A stretch of 64,000 bases of DNA, from assembly GCA_038326025.1 (NCBI GenBank), contig JBBQJP010000004.1, forward strand, positions 62,001 to 126,000, in the 5' to 3' direction. Origin of the DNA: CAISIP01 sp038326025. Its GTDB lineage: Bacteria; Pseudomonadota; Gammaproteobacteria; Burkholderiales; Burkholderiaceae_C. The notes below the pieces were generated by a model that searched no databases, was not told the origin of the DNA, and saw only the letters and a list, made by a program, of their open reading frames with translations. A program made the translations under genes and the position numbers. This document shows, one piece after another, positions 50,616-59,303 of this stretch. The stretch's first letter is position 1; each line of letters opens with the position of its first letter.

Positions 50616-51707
50616 ATGCGTCTATTTCAGAACTCAGGTATTTATCCAGCTTACAGGCAGCGATTTGACCAAATGGCAGCCAACGCGAGCACTTTCAAGG
50701 GACGGCTGGACGCCTTCCTGGCAGATCGCTATGGTGCCGCCCATTTCCTGCAGCCGGTGCTCACGAGCGATCCGTCCGCGTTTTTCACCAATGCCGACGA
50801 TGACGTACTCCAGCGCCAATGGGCCGGGGAAAACGGGCTGCCTGCCGATGCCAGCCTGGAGGCAATCCTGCTGGCCCAGGTCGAACACCATCGAACCGAG
50901 GTGTTTTACAACATGGACCCCATGCGGTATGGCAGCGACTTCGTGCGCAAACTGCCCGGCTGCGTTCGCAAGACACTTGCCTGGCGCGCCGCGCCCTCGC
51001 CGGGCGCGGACTTCGCCGCCTATGACCTGCTGGTGTGCAACTTTCCAGGCATCTTGGAAAGTTATCGCCTGCGCGGCTGGCGTGCGAAATATTTTGCCCC
51101 CGCGTTTGACCCCGAGATGGACGCCTATGCCGCCAACACGGACCGGCCCATTGATGTGTTGTTCGTTGGCGGCTACAGCCGGCACCACCGGCGCAGGGCA
51201 CAAGTGCTGGAAACGGTCGCGGGCTTGCGAAGCAGCGTTCAGGTTGTGTACCACCTCGATCGGTCGCGTCTGACGCGCCTGGCCGAATCGCTGGTCGGCT
51301 ATCTGCTGCCATTGGCGGCACACCGTCGACCCGCAGACATCCGGGCAGTGTCACACGACCCGGTGTTCGGTCGCGACCTCTACGCTGCCATGTCGCGCGC
51401 CAAAATCGTGTTGAATGGTGCTGTCGACATGGCCGGCGCTGATCGAGGCAACATGCGCTGCTTTGAATCCATGGGCTGTGGCGCGCTGATGGTGTCCGAT
51501 GAGGGGAACTACCCTGCCGGAATGGTCGACGGCCACACCATGCTGACCTTTGCCGACTCCCAGCAGGCCATGTCGATGATTTCCGGAATCTTGCAGGAGC
51601 CAGCGCGGCTGCTCGAAGTGGCCGCCAACGGCTTGCAAATGCTGCGAGAGCAATACAGCAAGGCACGCCAATGGCAGGCCTTTGTGGATTTGCTGGAGGA
51701 CGCATGA
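50616..51707 (+). CDS. CgeB-like family 1 glycosyltransferase
   Basis: 363 residues from ATG 50616. The N-terminal half matches the truncated upstream paralogue; the C-terminal half carries the GT-B donor-binding signature 'RGNMRCFESMGCGALMVSDE' followed by 'LTFADSQQAMSMISGIL', typical of the CgeB/glycos_transf_1_2 group. It would transfer a sugar from a nucleotide donor at the cytosolic face. It overlaps the acetyltransferase gene by ATGA. Divergence from the truncated copy indicates old paralogues, not a recent duplication. Confidence 0.87.
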   Translation: MRLFQNSGIYPAYRQRFDQMAANASTFKGRLDAFLADRYGAAHFLQPVLTSDPSAFFTNADDDVLQRQWAGENGLPADASLEAILLAQVEHHRTEVFYNMDPMRYGSDFVRKLPGCVRKTLAWRAAPSPGADFAAYDLLVCNFPGILESYRLRGWRAKYFAPAFDPEMDAYAANTDRPIDVLFVGGYSRHHRRRAQVLETVAGLRSSVQVVYHLDRSRLTRLAESLVGYLLPLAAHRRPADIRAVSHDPVFGRDLYAAMSRAKIVLNGAVDMAGADRGNMRCFESMGCGALMVSDEGNYPAGMVDGHTMLTFADSQQAMSMISGILQEPARLLEVAANGLQMLREQYSKARQWQAFVDLLEDA

Positions 51708-52285
51708 CAGCCCGACTTTTCGCGCTGGTAAACGCTTTCCTCGGCTGGCTGGTCCGCCGCACAAGCCGTGTCAAGGTTGGCACCGGCAGCGACGTGCGCT
51801 GGTGGCGCTTGCGAACCCCGCGTGGTGGCCGCATCGATATAGGGCGCGACTGCATCGTGCGATGCAGGATCGACTTCGACAACCCGGCCGGTCATGTGCG
51901 TATCGGACAGCGCTGTTACCTCGGCGCCAGCCACCTGGTGTGCCACACTGCAATAACGATCGGCGATGACGTCATCATGTCGTGGGGCGTGACCGTCGTG
52001 GATCACGACTCGCATTCGCTCGACTGGGAGCAGCGTCGACATGACGTTGCCCACTGGAGGAGGGGCGTTAAGCGATGGGATGCGGTCAAGATCGCCCCGG
52101 TGCGCATTGCCGACAAGGTCTGGGTCGGATTTGGCGTGAGCATCCTCAAGGGCGTGACGGTCGGCGAAGGCGCGGTGCTCGCCGCCAACGCGGTCGTCAC
52201 GCGCGATGTGGCGCCATTCACGGTGGTCGCAGGCAATCCGGCGCGGGTCATCCGTCAGTTGAAGGAAGGACAATCGCAGACATGA
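51704..52285 (+). CDS. Left-handed beta-helix O-acetyltransferase (WbbJ/maltose acetyltransferase-like)
   Basis: 193 residues. Hexapeptide repeats ('IDIGRDCIVRCRIDFDN', 'VRIGQRCYLGASHL', 'ITIGDDVIMSWGVTVVDHDSH') and the C-terminal 'VWVGFGVSILKGVTVGEGAV' with 'VVAGNPARVIRQL' define a trimeric acyltransferase; His in 'VDHDSH' is the likely base. It probably O-acetylates the repeat unit. ATGA overlaps at both ends tie it to the operon. Confidence 0.88.
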   Translation: MTARLFALVNAFLGWLVRRTSRVKVGTGSDVRWWRLRTPRGGRIDIGRDCIVRCRIDFDNPAGHVRIGQRCYLGASHLVCHTAITIGDDVIMSWGVTVVDHDSHSLDWEQRRHDVAHWRRGVKRWDAVKIAPVRIADKVWVGFGVSILKGVTVGEGAVLAANAVVTRDVAPFTVVAGNPARVIRQLKEGQSQT

Positions 52286-53145
52286 AAACGACGACAACAC
52301 AGACCAGGTTCGGCAGCTGGGAGCAGGCCGTCAGGTGGTTGCGCGAGCAGCCTGGCCAGCGCGATTTGGTGCTGGCCGCTTACTACGATGATCCCCTTCC
52401 TGCGGCTGCCGAGCGCTACTGGCTCAGCGAGGAGTGGCAGGCCGTGCGACCGCTGCTGCCCGCCACGCCGGGGCGCGCGCTCGACATCGGAGCAGGTCGT
52501 GGCATTGCCAGCTATGCCCTCGCCAGGGAAGGGTTTCAGGTCGTGGCGCTAGAACCCGACGGTAGTGCGCTGGTCGGGGCCGCGGCCATTCGCGCGCTGG
52601 CCGCGGAGACGGAGCTGCCGATCGAAGTCACCCAGGAATTTTCCGAGCGCTTGCCGTTTGTTGACGCTCAGTTTGACGTAGTGTTTGCGCGCGCGGTGCT
52701 GCATCACACGAAGGATCTGCAGGCGGCCTGCCGCGAATTCCATCGTGTATTGAAGCCCGGTGGAAAACTTGTCGCCGTGCGGGAGCACGTGATTTCGCGC
52801 CAGGAAGACCTGCCCGCCTTCCTCGACCTGCATCCGCTGCACAAACTCTATGGCGGCGAGAATGCCTTCCTGTTGCCGCAATACGAAGCGGCCATACGCA
52901 AGGCCGGCTTTCGACTGGATACCGTGTTGTCGCCGCTGGAAAGCGCCATCAATTTCGCCCCGTATACGCTGGATGGTCTGAAACGGGAGATAGCGAACCG
53001 GGTCACAGGCGGATTTCCAGGCTTTCGGCAACTGGTGCGGGGTTTGCTCGCCCCGCCCCCAATATGGTCACTGGCAAGAAAGGTCCTCACGCGCGTCGAC
53101 CACCGGCCGGGTCGGCTTTACTCCTTCGTCGCCCAGCGGCCCTGA
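52282..53145 (+). CDS. SAM-dependent methyltransferase
   Basis: 287 residues from ATG 52282. SAM-binding motif 'ALDIGAGRGIASYALA', acidic residue in 'VVALEPDGSA', and post-motifs 'FDVVFARAVLHHTKDL' and 'VLKPGGKLVAVREH' define a class I methyltransferase. In this operon the acceptor is likely a sugar of the repeat unit, but the sequence does not tell which. It overlaps the acetyltransferase stop by ATGA. Confidence 0.88.
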   Translation: MKTTTTQTRFGSWEQAVRWLREQPGQRDLVLAAYYDDPLPAAAERYWLSEEWQAVRPLLPATPGRALDIGAGRGIASYALAREGFQVVALEPDGSALVGAAAIRALAAETELPIEVTQEFSERLPFVDAQFDVVFARAVLHHTKDLQAACREFHRVLKPGGKLVAVREHVISRQEDLPAFLDLHPLHKLYGGENAFLLPQYEAAIRKAGFRLDTVLSPLESAINFAPYTLDGLKREIANRVTGGFPGFRQLVRGLLAPPPIWSLARKVLTRVDHRPGRLYSFVAQRP

Positions 53146-53157
53146 AAACATGGACCT

Positions 53158-54105
53158 ATGACACGTATTCTCATCACCGGCGCGCACGGATTCATCGGCA
53201 AGCATCTGGCCCAGCGACTCGCATCCCAAGGGCATGTTGTCGTTGGCCTGGGTCATGGCATATGGCCTGCCTCCGAGGCGCAGCGTTGGGGTGTGAGCCA
53301 ATGGCTCAATGGCGACATCCATGCTGGCAACCTGCGCATGCTGCAGCAGCAGGGCACGCCCGACGTGGTCTACCACCTGGCGGGTGGATCAACCGTAGGC
53401 GCTGCCATTGCCAGTCCCCGAGAGGATTTTTTTCGCACAGTGGCAAGCACGGTGGAGCTGCTTGAATGGCTCCGGCTTGACGCGCCGGCCACAAGGCTGG
53501 TGTCGGTTTCGAGCGCAGCCGTATATGGCGCGGGCCATCAAGGCCTGATCTCCGAAGACGCGAGGCTGCAGCCCTTTTCCCCTTATGGGCACCACAAGCA
53601 GATGATGGAGTCATTGTGCCGGTCATATGGTGACAGTTACGGGCTGCAGGTTGCAGTTGCGCGCCTTTTTTCAGTGTTCGGGCCGGAACTGAAGAAGCAG
53701 TTGCTATGGGATATGTGTACCCGATTGGCCGCTGGTGAGTCGCCTCTGGTTTTGGGCGGCAGCGGCAATGAGCTGCGTGACTGGGTCGACGTACGAGAGC
53801 TTGCGCGCGCGCTCGAGCTGCTGCCGTCTCAAGCCACTCCCCTAACCAATGTCATCAACGTCGGCACTGGTGTGGCGACCAGCGTGCGGCAAATTGCGCT
53901 CGGACTCATGGCCGCCTGGCAAGGGCACGAGGCGGCGGCGGAATCATTGGGGTTCTCCGGCAGTTCACGACCGGGTGACCCTTTCAGTCTGGTGGCTGAT
54001 CCGCATCGCCTGAACAGTCTCGGGTTTCAATGGAACTTGTCGCTAAGCCAAGGTCTGGTCGACTATGTGAGCTGGTTTCGTACGCAGGCTGTGGCCAACA
54101 CATGA
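53158..54105 (+). CDS. NAD-dependent sugar epimerase/dehydratase (extended SDR)
   Basis: 315 residues. 'ILITGAHGFIGKHLAQRLAS', 'VYHLAGGSTVG', 'SVSSAAVYG' and 'PYGHHKQMMESLC' (YxxxK) are conserved. It resembles nucleotide-sugar epimerases and 4-ketoreductases; the substrate is not clear. Its stop overlaps the next ATG, joining it with the glycosyltransferase gene. Confidence 0.87.
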   Translation: MTRILITGAHGFIGKHLAQRLASQGHVVVGLGHGIWPASEAQRWGVSQWLNGDIHAGNLRMLQQQGTPDVVYHLAGGSTVGAAIASPREDFFRTVASTVELLEWLRLDAPATRLVSVSSAAVYGAGHQGLISEDARLQPFSPYGHHKQMMESLCRSYGDSYGLQVAVARLFSVFGPELKKQLLWDMCTRLAAGESPLVLGGSGNELRDWVDVRELARALELLPSQATPLTNVINVGTGVATSVRQIALGLMAAWQGHEAAAESLGFSGSSRPGDPFSLVADPHRLNSLGFQWNLSLSQGLVDYVSWFRTQAVANT

Positions 54106-55271
54106 CACGCATCGGCTTCACCTTGATCGGTGGCAAGAATTGGACGGGCGGTTACAACTACCTGCTCAATCTGGTGCGCGTGCTGGCCGAGCACCAGCCG
54201 GGCCAATTGGTCCCCGTGTTGTTCTTTGGCACTGACACCGACGAAAGCGAAGCCGCACCTTTCGCGCAAGTGCCCGGCGCCGAAGTCGTGCGCACACCCT
54301 TGATGAACCAGTCGCGCAAGACCCGTTCCCTTGCGACCAGCCTGGTGACGGGCAGCGACTTCAAGGTACGCGCGATGTTTCGCCAGCATGGTATTGACGT
54401 GGTATTTGAGTCCGCGCAATTTTTTGGCGCGCGTCTGGGAATTCCCGCGATTGCCTGGATTCCGGATTTTCAGCACCGCGTCTTGCCACACCTGTTTACG
54501 CGTGCCGGCTACTGGAAGCGCGAGCTGGGTTTTCGAGCCCAGGTATTGGGCGGGCGCACCATCATGCTGAGCAGCGAAGACTCGCGCCAGGCTTGTGAGC
54601 GCTACTATCCGTCGACACGCGGCAGGGCCCATACCGTGCGTTTTGCGATTCCAGCGACGGCCGTACCTACGCACCTGGCGGCTCGTGCGGTGGCCGACCA
54701 TTACGGTTTGCCAAAAGACTATGTGTTTTTGCCCAACCAGTTCTGGAAGCACAAGAACCACATGCTGGTGGTACAGGCGTTGGCGCTGTTGCGCGACCGC
54801 GGGCACCGGATAGTCGTGGCGGCCTCCGGCAAGCAGTTGGACCCGCGCGATCCTGCGTATTTCGGAGTGGTCGAGGCTGCGGTCGAATCTGCCGCGCTCG
54901 GCGACAGTTTCCGGCTCCTGGGCATGCTGCCATATGAACACATTGCACCGCTTGCCAGCGCCAGCGTGGCCTTGCTGAACCCCTCGCATTTCGAGGGTTG
55001 GAGCACCACCGTGGAAGAAGCCCGCTCATTGGGAGTGCCGATGCTGTTGTCGGATTTGCCGGTACATCGTGAGCAGGCAGGCTCCAACGCCGTGTATTTT
55101 GACCGTCACAGTGCCGATTCTCTGGCGGATGCACTGCAATCATTGCCACTTTGCTCGCCCGAAGACAGCGAGCAGCGGAGCCGCGAGGCAATGGCAGACA
55201 CGGCGCAACGCATCAAGAAGTTTTCGGATGACTTCGTGCTTGTCGTCCATCGGGCCACCCAACGCCCCTGA
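54102..55271 (+). CDS. Family 4 (GT-B) glycosyltransferase
   Basis: 389 residues from ATG 54102. 'IGGKNWTGGYNYLLNLVRVL' at the N-terminus and the E-x7-E signature 'HFEGWSTTVEEARSLGVPML' near the C-terminus identify a GT4-type retaining transferase. It would add one sugar to the lipid-linked repeat unit on the cytosolic face. A 68-base gap separates it from the next transferase, with a palindrome (CCACTTCAAGTGG, 55296-55308). Confidence 0.9.
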   Translation: MTRIGFTLIGGKNWTGGYNYLLNLVRVLAEHQPGQLVPVLFFGTDTDESEAAPFAQVPGAEVVRTPLMNQSRKTRSLATSLVTGSDFKVRAMFRQHGIDVVFESAQFFGARLGIPAIAWIPDFQHRVLPHLFTRAGYWKRELGFRAQVLGGRTIMLSSEDSRQACERYYPSTRGRAHTVRFAIPATAVPTHLAARAVADHYGLPKDYVFLPNQFWKHKNHMLVVQALALLRDRGHRIVVAASGKQLDPRDPAYFGVVEAAVESAALGDSFRLLGMLPYEHIAPLASASVALLNPSHFEGWSTTVEEARSLGVPMLLSDLPVHREQAGSNAVYFDRHSADSLADALQSLPLCSPEDSEQRSREAMADTAQRIKKFSDDFVLVVHRATQRP

Positions 55272-55339
55272 GTAGCCTGCAGGGACTGTTTTGACCCACT
55301 TCAAGTGGCAGGATTTTCAGGCCATAGCTAATTGTTCGT

Positions 55340-56107
55340 ATGAAAATTTCAGTCGTCACAGTTTCCTATAACAGTGCAAAGACCATCGCGGACACCTTGG
55401 ATTCTGTCGCGATGCAGACCCATGCCGATGTTGAACATATTGTGATTGATGGGGCATCTTCCGATGAAACGCTGGCGATTGTGCGCAGCCATCACAACCC
55501 CGGAATTCGGCTCGTTTCAGAACCCGACAAGGGGATCTACGACGCAATGAACAAGGGTATTGCGCTTGCGTCTGGCGAAGTCATCGGGTTTTTGAACTCG
55601 GATGATTTTTTTGCAGCCCCCCTAGTGCTGGAAAAAGTGGCCGAAGCATTCCGGGACGACTCGATTGACGCCAGCTACGCAGATCTGGTTTATGTGAGTC
55701 AGGACAAAAGTCGCGTGGTGCGCTACTGGAAGTCCAAGCCCTTTGCGAAGGGCGATTTTGCCAAGGGCTGGTGTCCAGCGCACCCCACGTTTTATGTGCG
55801 TAGATCAGCCATTGAGCGCCTGGGCTTGTTTGATCGGTCCTACAAAATGGGCGTGGACGTTGAATTCATGATGCGTTACCTCGAACTTGGGCAGGTTCGC
55901 GCGGTATACATTCCTCACGTAATGGTGCGCATGCGCCTCGGTGGGGCCAGCAATCAAAGCTGGACGAATATATTGCTTCAGAATCGGGAGATATTGGCGG
56001 CCCTTCGGAAACACGGCATCCCTTTTTCCGCGGTTTGGTTTGCGATGAATAAGGTGGCAAGCCGTCTCAATCAGTTTATTGCTGGTCGCGTTAGGCGGCA
56101 CCATTAG
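55340..56107 (+). CDS. Family 2 glycosyltransferase
   Basis: 255 residues, GT-A fold. 'MKISVVTVSYNSAKTIADTL', 'VEHIVIDGASSDETLAIV' and 'PDKGIYDAMNKGIALASGEV' with the metal-binding region 'FLNSDDFF' are typical of WcaA-like GT2 enzymes. No membrane anchor. The DNA here is visibly richer in A/T than the flanks, consistent with separate acquisition of part of the locus. Confidence 0.93.
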   Translation: MKISVVTVSYNSAKTIADTLDSVAMQTHADVEHIVIDGASSDETLAIVRSHHNPGIRLVSEPDKGIYDAMNKGIALASGEVIGFLNSDDFFAAPLVLEKVAEAFRDDSIDASYADLVYVSQDKSRVVRYWKSKPFAKGDFAKGWCPAHPTFYVRRSAIERLGLFDRSYKMGVDVEFMMRYLELGQVRAVYIPHVMVRMRLGGASNQSWTNILLQNREILAALRKHGIPFSAVWFAMNKVASRLNQFIAGRVRRHH

Positions 56108-56108
56108 T

Positions 56109-57053
56109 ATGAAAATCCTGGTGACCGGTGCCAATGGTTTTGTCGGTCGCGCTTTGTGTATCGAAGCCGTGGGGCGAGGCATGGGCGTGCGTGGAGCTAC
56201 CCGCGTGCCATGCAATCTGTCCGTGGGCGTCGATAACCTGGTTGTCGGCAATATCGACGGCGGCACCGATTGGCGGAGTGTGATTTCCGGCAGCGAATGC
56301 GTCATCCATCTTGCCGCACGCGTCCATGTCATGAGCGATACGTCAGAGAATCCGCTGGCTGAGTTTCGCCGAGTCAATGTGCAAGGAACTCTGAATTTGG
56401 CCCGGCAGGCCGCGGCTGCCGGTGTGCGCCGCTTCGTGTTTGTCAGTTCCATCAAGGTCAACGGTGAGGCGACGCTACATGGGCGGCCTTTCACCGCGGA
56501 CGACGCGCCTGCGCCGATGGATGCCTATGGCGTGTCCAAGATGGAGGCTGAGCAGGGTCTGGGCGAGATCGCTCGGCAAACCGGCTTGGAGGTGGTCGTC
56601 ATCCGTCCGCCATTGGTGTACGGTCCAGGAGTGAAAGCCAATTTTGCCGCCATGATGCGCTGGCTAAAGCGCGGCGTCCCTTTGCCATTTGGCGCCATTC
56701 ACAACCTGCGTAGTCTGGTGTCTCTCGACAATCTGGTTGATTCTCTGGTGACGTGCATCACGCATCCCGCTGCTGCAAATCAGACTTTCCTGGTGTCTGA
56801 CGGCGAAGATGTTTCGACCACGGAGTTGCTGCTTCGCATGGGCCGCGCTATTGGCCTTCCGGGGCGCTTGGTGCCAGTGCCGGCAAATATGCTCAAGTTG
56901 GCGGCCGCCATGGTTGGCAAGCGGGATTTGGCCCAACGGCTGTGTGGATCTTTGCAAGTAGATATTGAAAAGACCCGGCGATTGTTGGGTTGGGCGCCGC
57001 CGCTGTCGCTGGATGATGGATTGAAGAAAGCTGCACAGGTGGTATGCGAGTGA
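56109..57053 (+). CDS. NAD-dependent epimerase/4-ketoreductase, WbpV-like
   Basis: 314 residues from ATG 56109. 'ILVTGANGFVGRALCIEA', 'VIHLAARVHVMSDTSENPL', 'FVSSIKVNGEAT' and 'DAYGVSKMEAEQGL' (YxxxK) match the WbpV/WbpK-type reductases placed beside initiating transferases in Pseudomonas O-antigen loci. Together with a WbpM-like 4,6-dehydratase (59296) it could make UDP-N-acetylquinovosamine or a related 6-deoxy sugar. It overlaps the phosphoglycosyltransferase gene by 10 bases. Confidence 0.85.
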   Translation: MKILVTGANGFVGRALCIEAVGRGMGVRGATRVPCNLSVGVDNLVVGNIDGGTDWRSVISGSECVIHLAARVHVMSDTSENPLAEFRRVNVQGTLNLARQAAAAGVRRFVFVSSIKVNGEATLHGRPFTADDAPAPMDAYGVSKMEAEQGLGEIARQTGLEVVVIRPPLVYGPGVKANFAAMMRWLKRGVPLPFGAIHNLRSLVSLDNLVDSLVTCITHPAAANQTFLVSDGEDVSTTELLLRMGRAIGLPGRLVPVPANMLKLAAAMVGKRDLAQRLCGSLQVDIEKTRRLLGWAPPLSLDDGLKKAAQVVCE

Positions 57054-57610
57054 AGCGAATATTCGATTTGCTGTTGGCTCTGGCGGCTGCGGCGGTTCTG
57101 GCCATACCCGTAACGCTGGTCGCGCTGGCAGTGCGGCTGACTTCTGCCGGACCGGCTCTTTATTGGTCCGACCGCGTGGGTCGTGACAACAAACTGTTCA
57201 AGATGCCCAAGTTCCGCAGCATGCTTGTGGGCACACCCGCGGTGGCCACTCACTTGCTGGCCGACCCGAAGTCACATCTCACGCCCATTGGCAGCTTCTT
57301 GCGCAAGAGCAGCCTGGACGAACTGCCGCAACTCTGGAGCATTCTGGTCGGCGACATGAGTTTTGTCGGGCCGCGGCCCGCATTGTTCAATCAGGACGAC
57401 CTGGTGGCACAACGAACGGAGGTGGGGGTGCATGCACTGGTGCCGGGGCTGACTGGCTGGGCCCAGATCAATGGCCGCGACGAGTTGCCGATCCCTCAGA
57501 AGGTGCTGCTGGACGCCGAATATTTGCGTCGTCAGTCGCTCGTGTTCGATGTGGAGATTTTGATAAGGACTTTGGTCAAAGTAATCCGACGCAATAACGT
57601 CACGCATTAA
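57044..57610 (+). CDS. Initiating phosphoglycosyltransferase (short WcaJ/PglC type)
   Basis: 188 residues, the small monotopic form: one N-terminal hydrophobic hairpin ('FDLLLALAAAAVLAIPVTLV') and the catalytic domain with 'MPKFRSMLVG', 'RKSSLDELPQLWSILVGDMS' and 'FVGPRPAL'. It transfers a sugar-1-phosphate to undecaprenyl phosphate and starts each repeat unit. It lacks the four-helix N-terminal bundle of WbaP. A 14-base palindrome (CGCATT-AA-AATGCG) spans its stop codon. Confidence 0.92.
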   Translation: MRVKRIFDLLLALAAAAVLAIPVTLVALAVRLTSAGPALYWSDRVGRDNKLFKMPKFRSMLVGTPAVATHLLADPKSHLTPIGSFLRKSSLDELPQLWSILVGDMSFVGPRPALFNQDDLVAQRTEVGVHALVPGLTGWAQINGRDELPIPQKVLLDAEYLRRQSLVFDVEILIRTLVKVIRRNNVTH

Positions 57611-57631
57611 AATGCGCCATCAAATGATAAT
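57603..57631 (+). promoter_or_regulatory. Palindrome and -10-like box upstream of the H-NS-family gene
   Basis: CGCATTAAAATGCG (57603-57616) followed by GATAAT (57626-57631), one mismatch from the -10 consensus. No good -35 box is present. The 69-base A/T-rich gap is a plausible own promoter for the H-NS-family gene. Confidence 0.3.
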
Positions 57632-57679
57632 TACTTGGCTATTCAGGGCTGTGTTTCCAGTTCCTAAAAGGATCTCCAT

Positions 57680-58036
57680 ATGAGCAACCTGATAGATATT
57701 CAAGGTCAAATCGACAAACTTCAGAAGCAGGCCAGCGATATTCGCGCAAAGGAATTCGATAAAACTGTTCGAGAAATTCTCGCGACGATGCAGGCATTCG
57801 GCATCACTGCCAAGGATTTGCTGTCCGCCAGTGGCAAGCCCGGTAAGGTCAAGGCGGGCAAATTGGCCAGGCAACCACGGGCCAAATCCGCGAAAAGCAA
57901 TGCTGGTGTCAGTGTGGCGCCCAAATTTCGTGGGCCTAACGGCGAGACCTGGAGCGGCCGGGGTTTGACGCCCCGCTGGTTGAAGGCGCTTGAGGCGCAG
58001 GGAAGTCGGAAGGAAGACTTTGCCATCAAGGATTGA
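57680..58036 (+). CDS. H-NS histone-family DNA-binding protein (BpH3/MvaT-like in role)
   Basis: 118 residues. N-terminal oligomerisation helix ('NLIDIQGQIDKLQKQASDIR'), basic linker, and C-terminal DNA-binding motif 'KFRGPNGETWSGRGLTPRWL', nearly the family consensus. H-NS proteins bind A/T-rich minor grooves and silence acquired genes. It lies inside the polysaccharide locus, between the initiating transferase and the O-antigen ligase, with its own A/T-rich upstream region. It may control the locus, but could simply be one of several genomic H-NS paralogues. Confidence 0.95.
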   Translation: MSNLIDIQGQIDKLQKQASDIRAKEFDKTVREILATMQAFGITAKDLLSASGKPGKVKAGKLARQPRAKSAKSNAGVSVAPKFRGPNGETWSGRGLTPRWLKALEAQGSRKEDFAIKD

Positions 58037-59303
58037 GGACGTTTCTCCTGCCAGAGCTGGCGTTGCCGACTACGAGGGGTTTCGTCACAGGTTTTTAACC
58101 GTTGTCGCGTTCAGTTGGGGATTTTGCGCCTATTTCCCGATTGGCGTGATGTACCTCAACCTGTTGTTAATGATCTTCGCGCTGGCCGTCTGGCCCGGCG
58201 CAAGGCAGGCACTGCAGGACCTGCGAAAACATGCCGTCATGTTGCCGCTGGCACTGTTTGTGACCTGGACGCTTGTGGCCACGTTTTCCGGCAACTGGTT
58301 TCCTGACACGGGCACGCGGCTGTTTCATACTTTCCGGGTGGCACTCGTGTTGTGCCTGGGCATGATGCTGACGCCACAGCGGGCGCGCGTGGCGTTTCTG
58401 GGGTTTCTGGCCGGATCGGTTGCGGCCGCGATGATCGTGGCTGCCCACCATTTGTGGGGCTTGCCGGACTGGACGATATGGGCCAGCCTGCTGGCGACTC
58501 GCAACAATTTCAGCAGCGGCAACATGATTACCATGGCCACCGCCGCTGGCGCATGCCTTGTGGTCGGGATCGGGGGCAACCTGTGGCGCGGTGCCCGGTG
58601 GTTGCTGCTGGCGTTATTTGTTGCGCTGGCACTGACGGTGGCGCTGCACGCCGTTTCGCGCAATTCCCAATTGCTGCTTGCCGGCTTGATACTGGTCGCG
58701 CTACTCTACCGGTTTCGATCGGTAAAGGCTGCGGTGGCGGGGGTGGCCGCAGTCGCGTTGCTGGTGGTCGTGACATGGCAGTTTTCGCCCACGACGAGCA
58801 AGCGCTTCGTCGAAATGGCGTCAGACTTGCAAGCTGTCGCGACGGAGCAAAATTACAGTACCAGTGTCGGCGTCCGTTGGCGCATGTACCAGGAAGCAGT
58901 GCGGGGAATCGGTGAGCACCCTGTGCTTGGAACCGGCCTGGGGAGCTGGTTGCCGCGCTGGCGATCGGTCTGGGCGCAACTTGGAAACTCTCAGTCGTCA
59001 GAGGTGCACGACCAGTTTTCCGAGATCAATAACCCACATAACGACTTTCTGTTGACTGGCATGGAGATTGGAATACCGGGTATGTTGCTGATGGTCTGGA
59101 TGCTGGGTGCGCTTTTCTGGTCGGGCTGGCGTTCCCGGTCGACGCTGGGCGGGGTGACCGTGATTTTCTCCTCGTCCATCGTGGGTACGGCCCTGGTCAA
59201 TGCGCCGCTGCGCGACGCCGCGCTGGGCATGACACTGCTGTGGTTGCTGGGTGTCAGCATTGCGGGGCACAGGCGGGAACTTGGGACGGGAACCGATGCG
59301 TGA
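58020..59303 (+). CDS. O-antigen ligase family membrane protein (WaaL candidate)
   Basis: About 427 residues and ten or more membrane spans. The Wzy_C domain is clear: 'HPVLGTGLGSWLPRW' and 'INNPHNDFLLTGMEIGIPGM', containing the GTG..W and PHN..L motifs of O-antigen ligases. It should transfer finished glycan to lipid A-core or another acceptor in the periplasm. The start is uncertain: TTG 58020 follows AAGGA by 5 bases and overlaps the H-NS-family gene by 17 bases; no ATG fits. Confidence 0.85.
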   Translation: MPSRIEDVSPARAGVADYEGFRHRFLTVVAFSWGFCAYFPIGVMYLNLLLMIFALAVWPGARQALQDLRKHAVMLPLALFVTWTLVATFSGNWFPDTGTRLFHTFRVALVLCLGMMLTPQRARVAFLGFLAGSVAAAMIVAAHHLWGLPDWTIWASLLATRNNFSSGNMITMATAAGACLVVGIGGNLWRGARWLLLALFVALALTVALHAVSRNSQLLLAGLILVALLYRFRSVKAAVAGVAAVALLVVVTWQFSPTTSKRFVEMASDLQAVATEQNYSTSVGVRWRMYQEAVRGIGEHPVLGTGLGSWLPRWRSVWAQLGNSQSSEVHDQFSEINNPHNDFLLTGMEIGIPGMLLMVWMLGALFWSGWRSRSTLGGVTVIFSSSIVGTALVNAPLRDAALGMTLLWLLGVSIAGHRRELGTGTDA

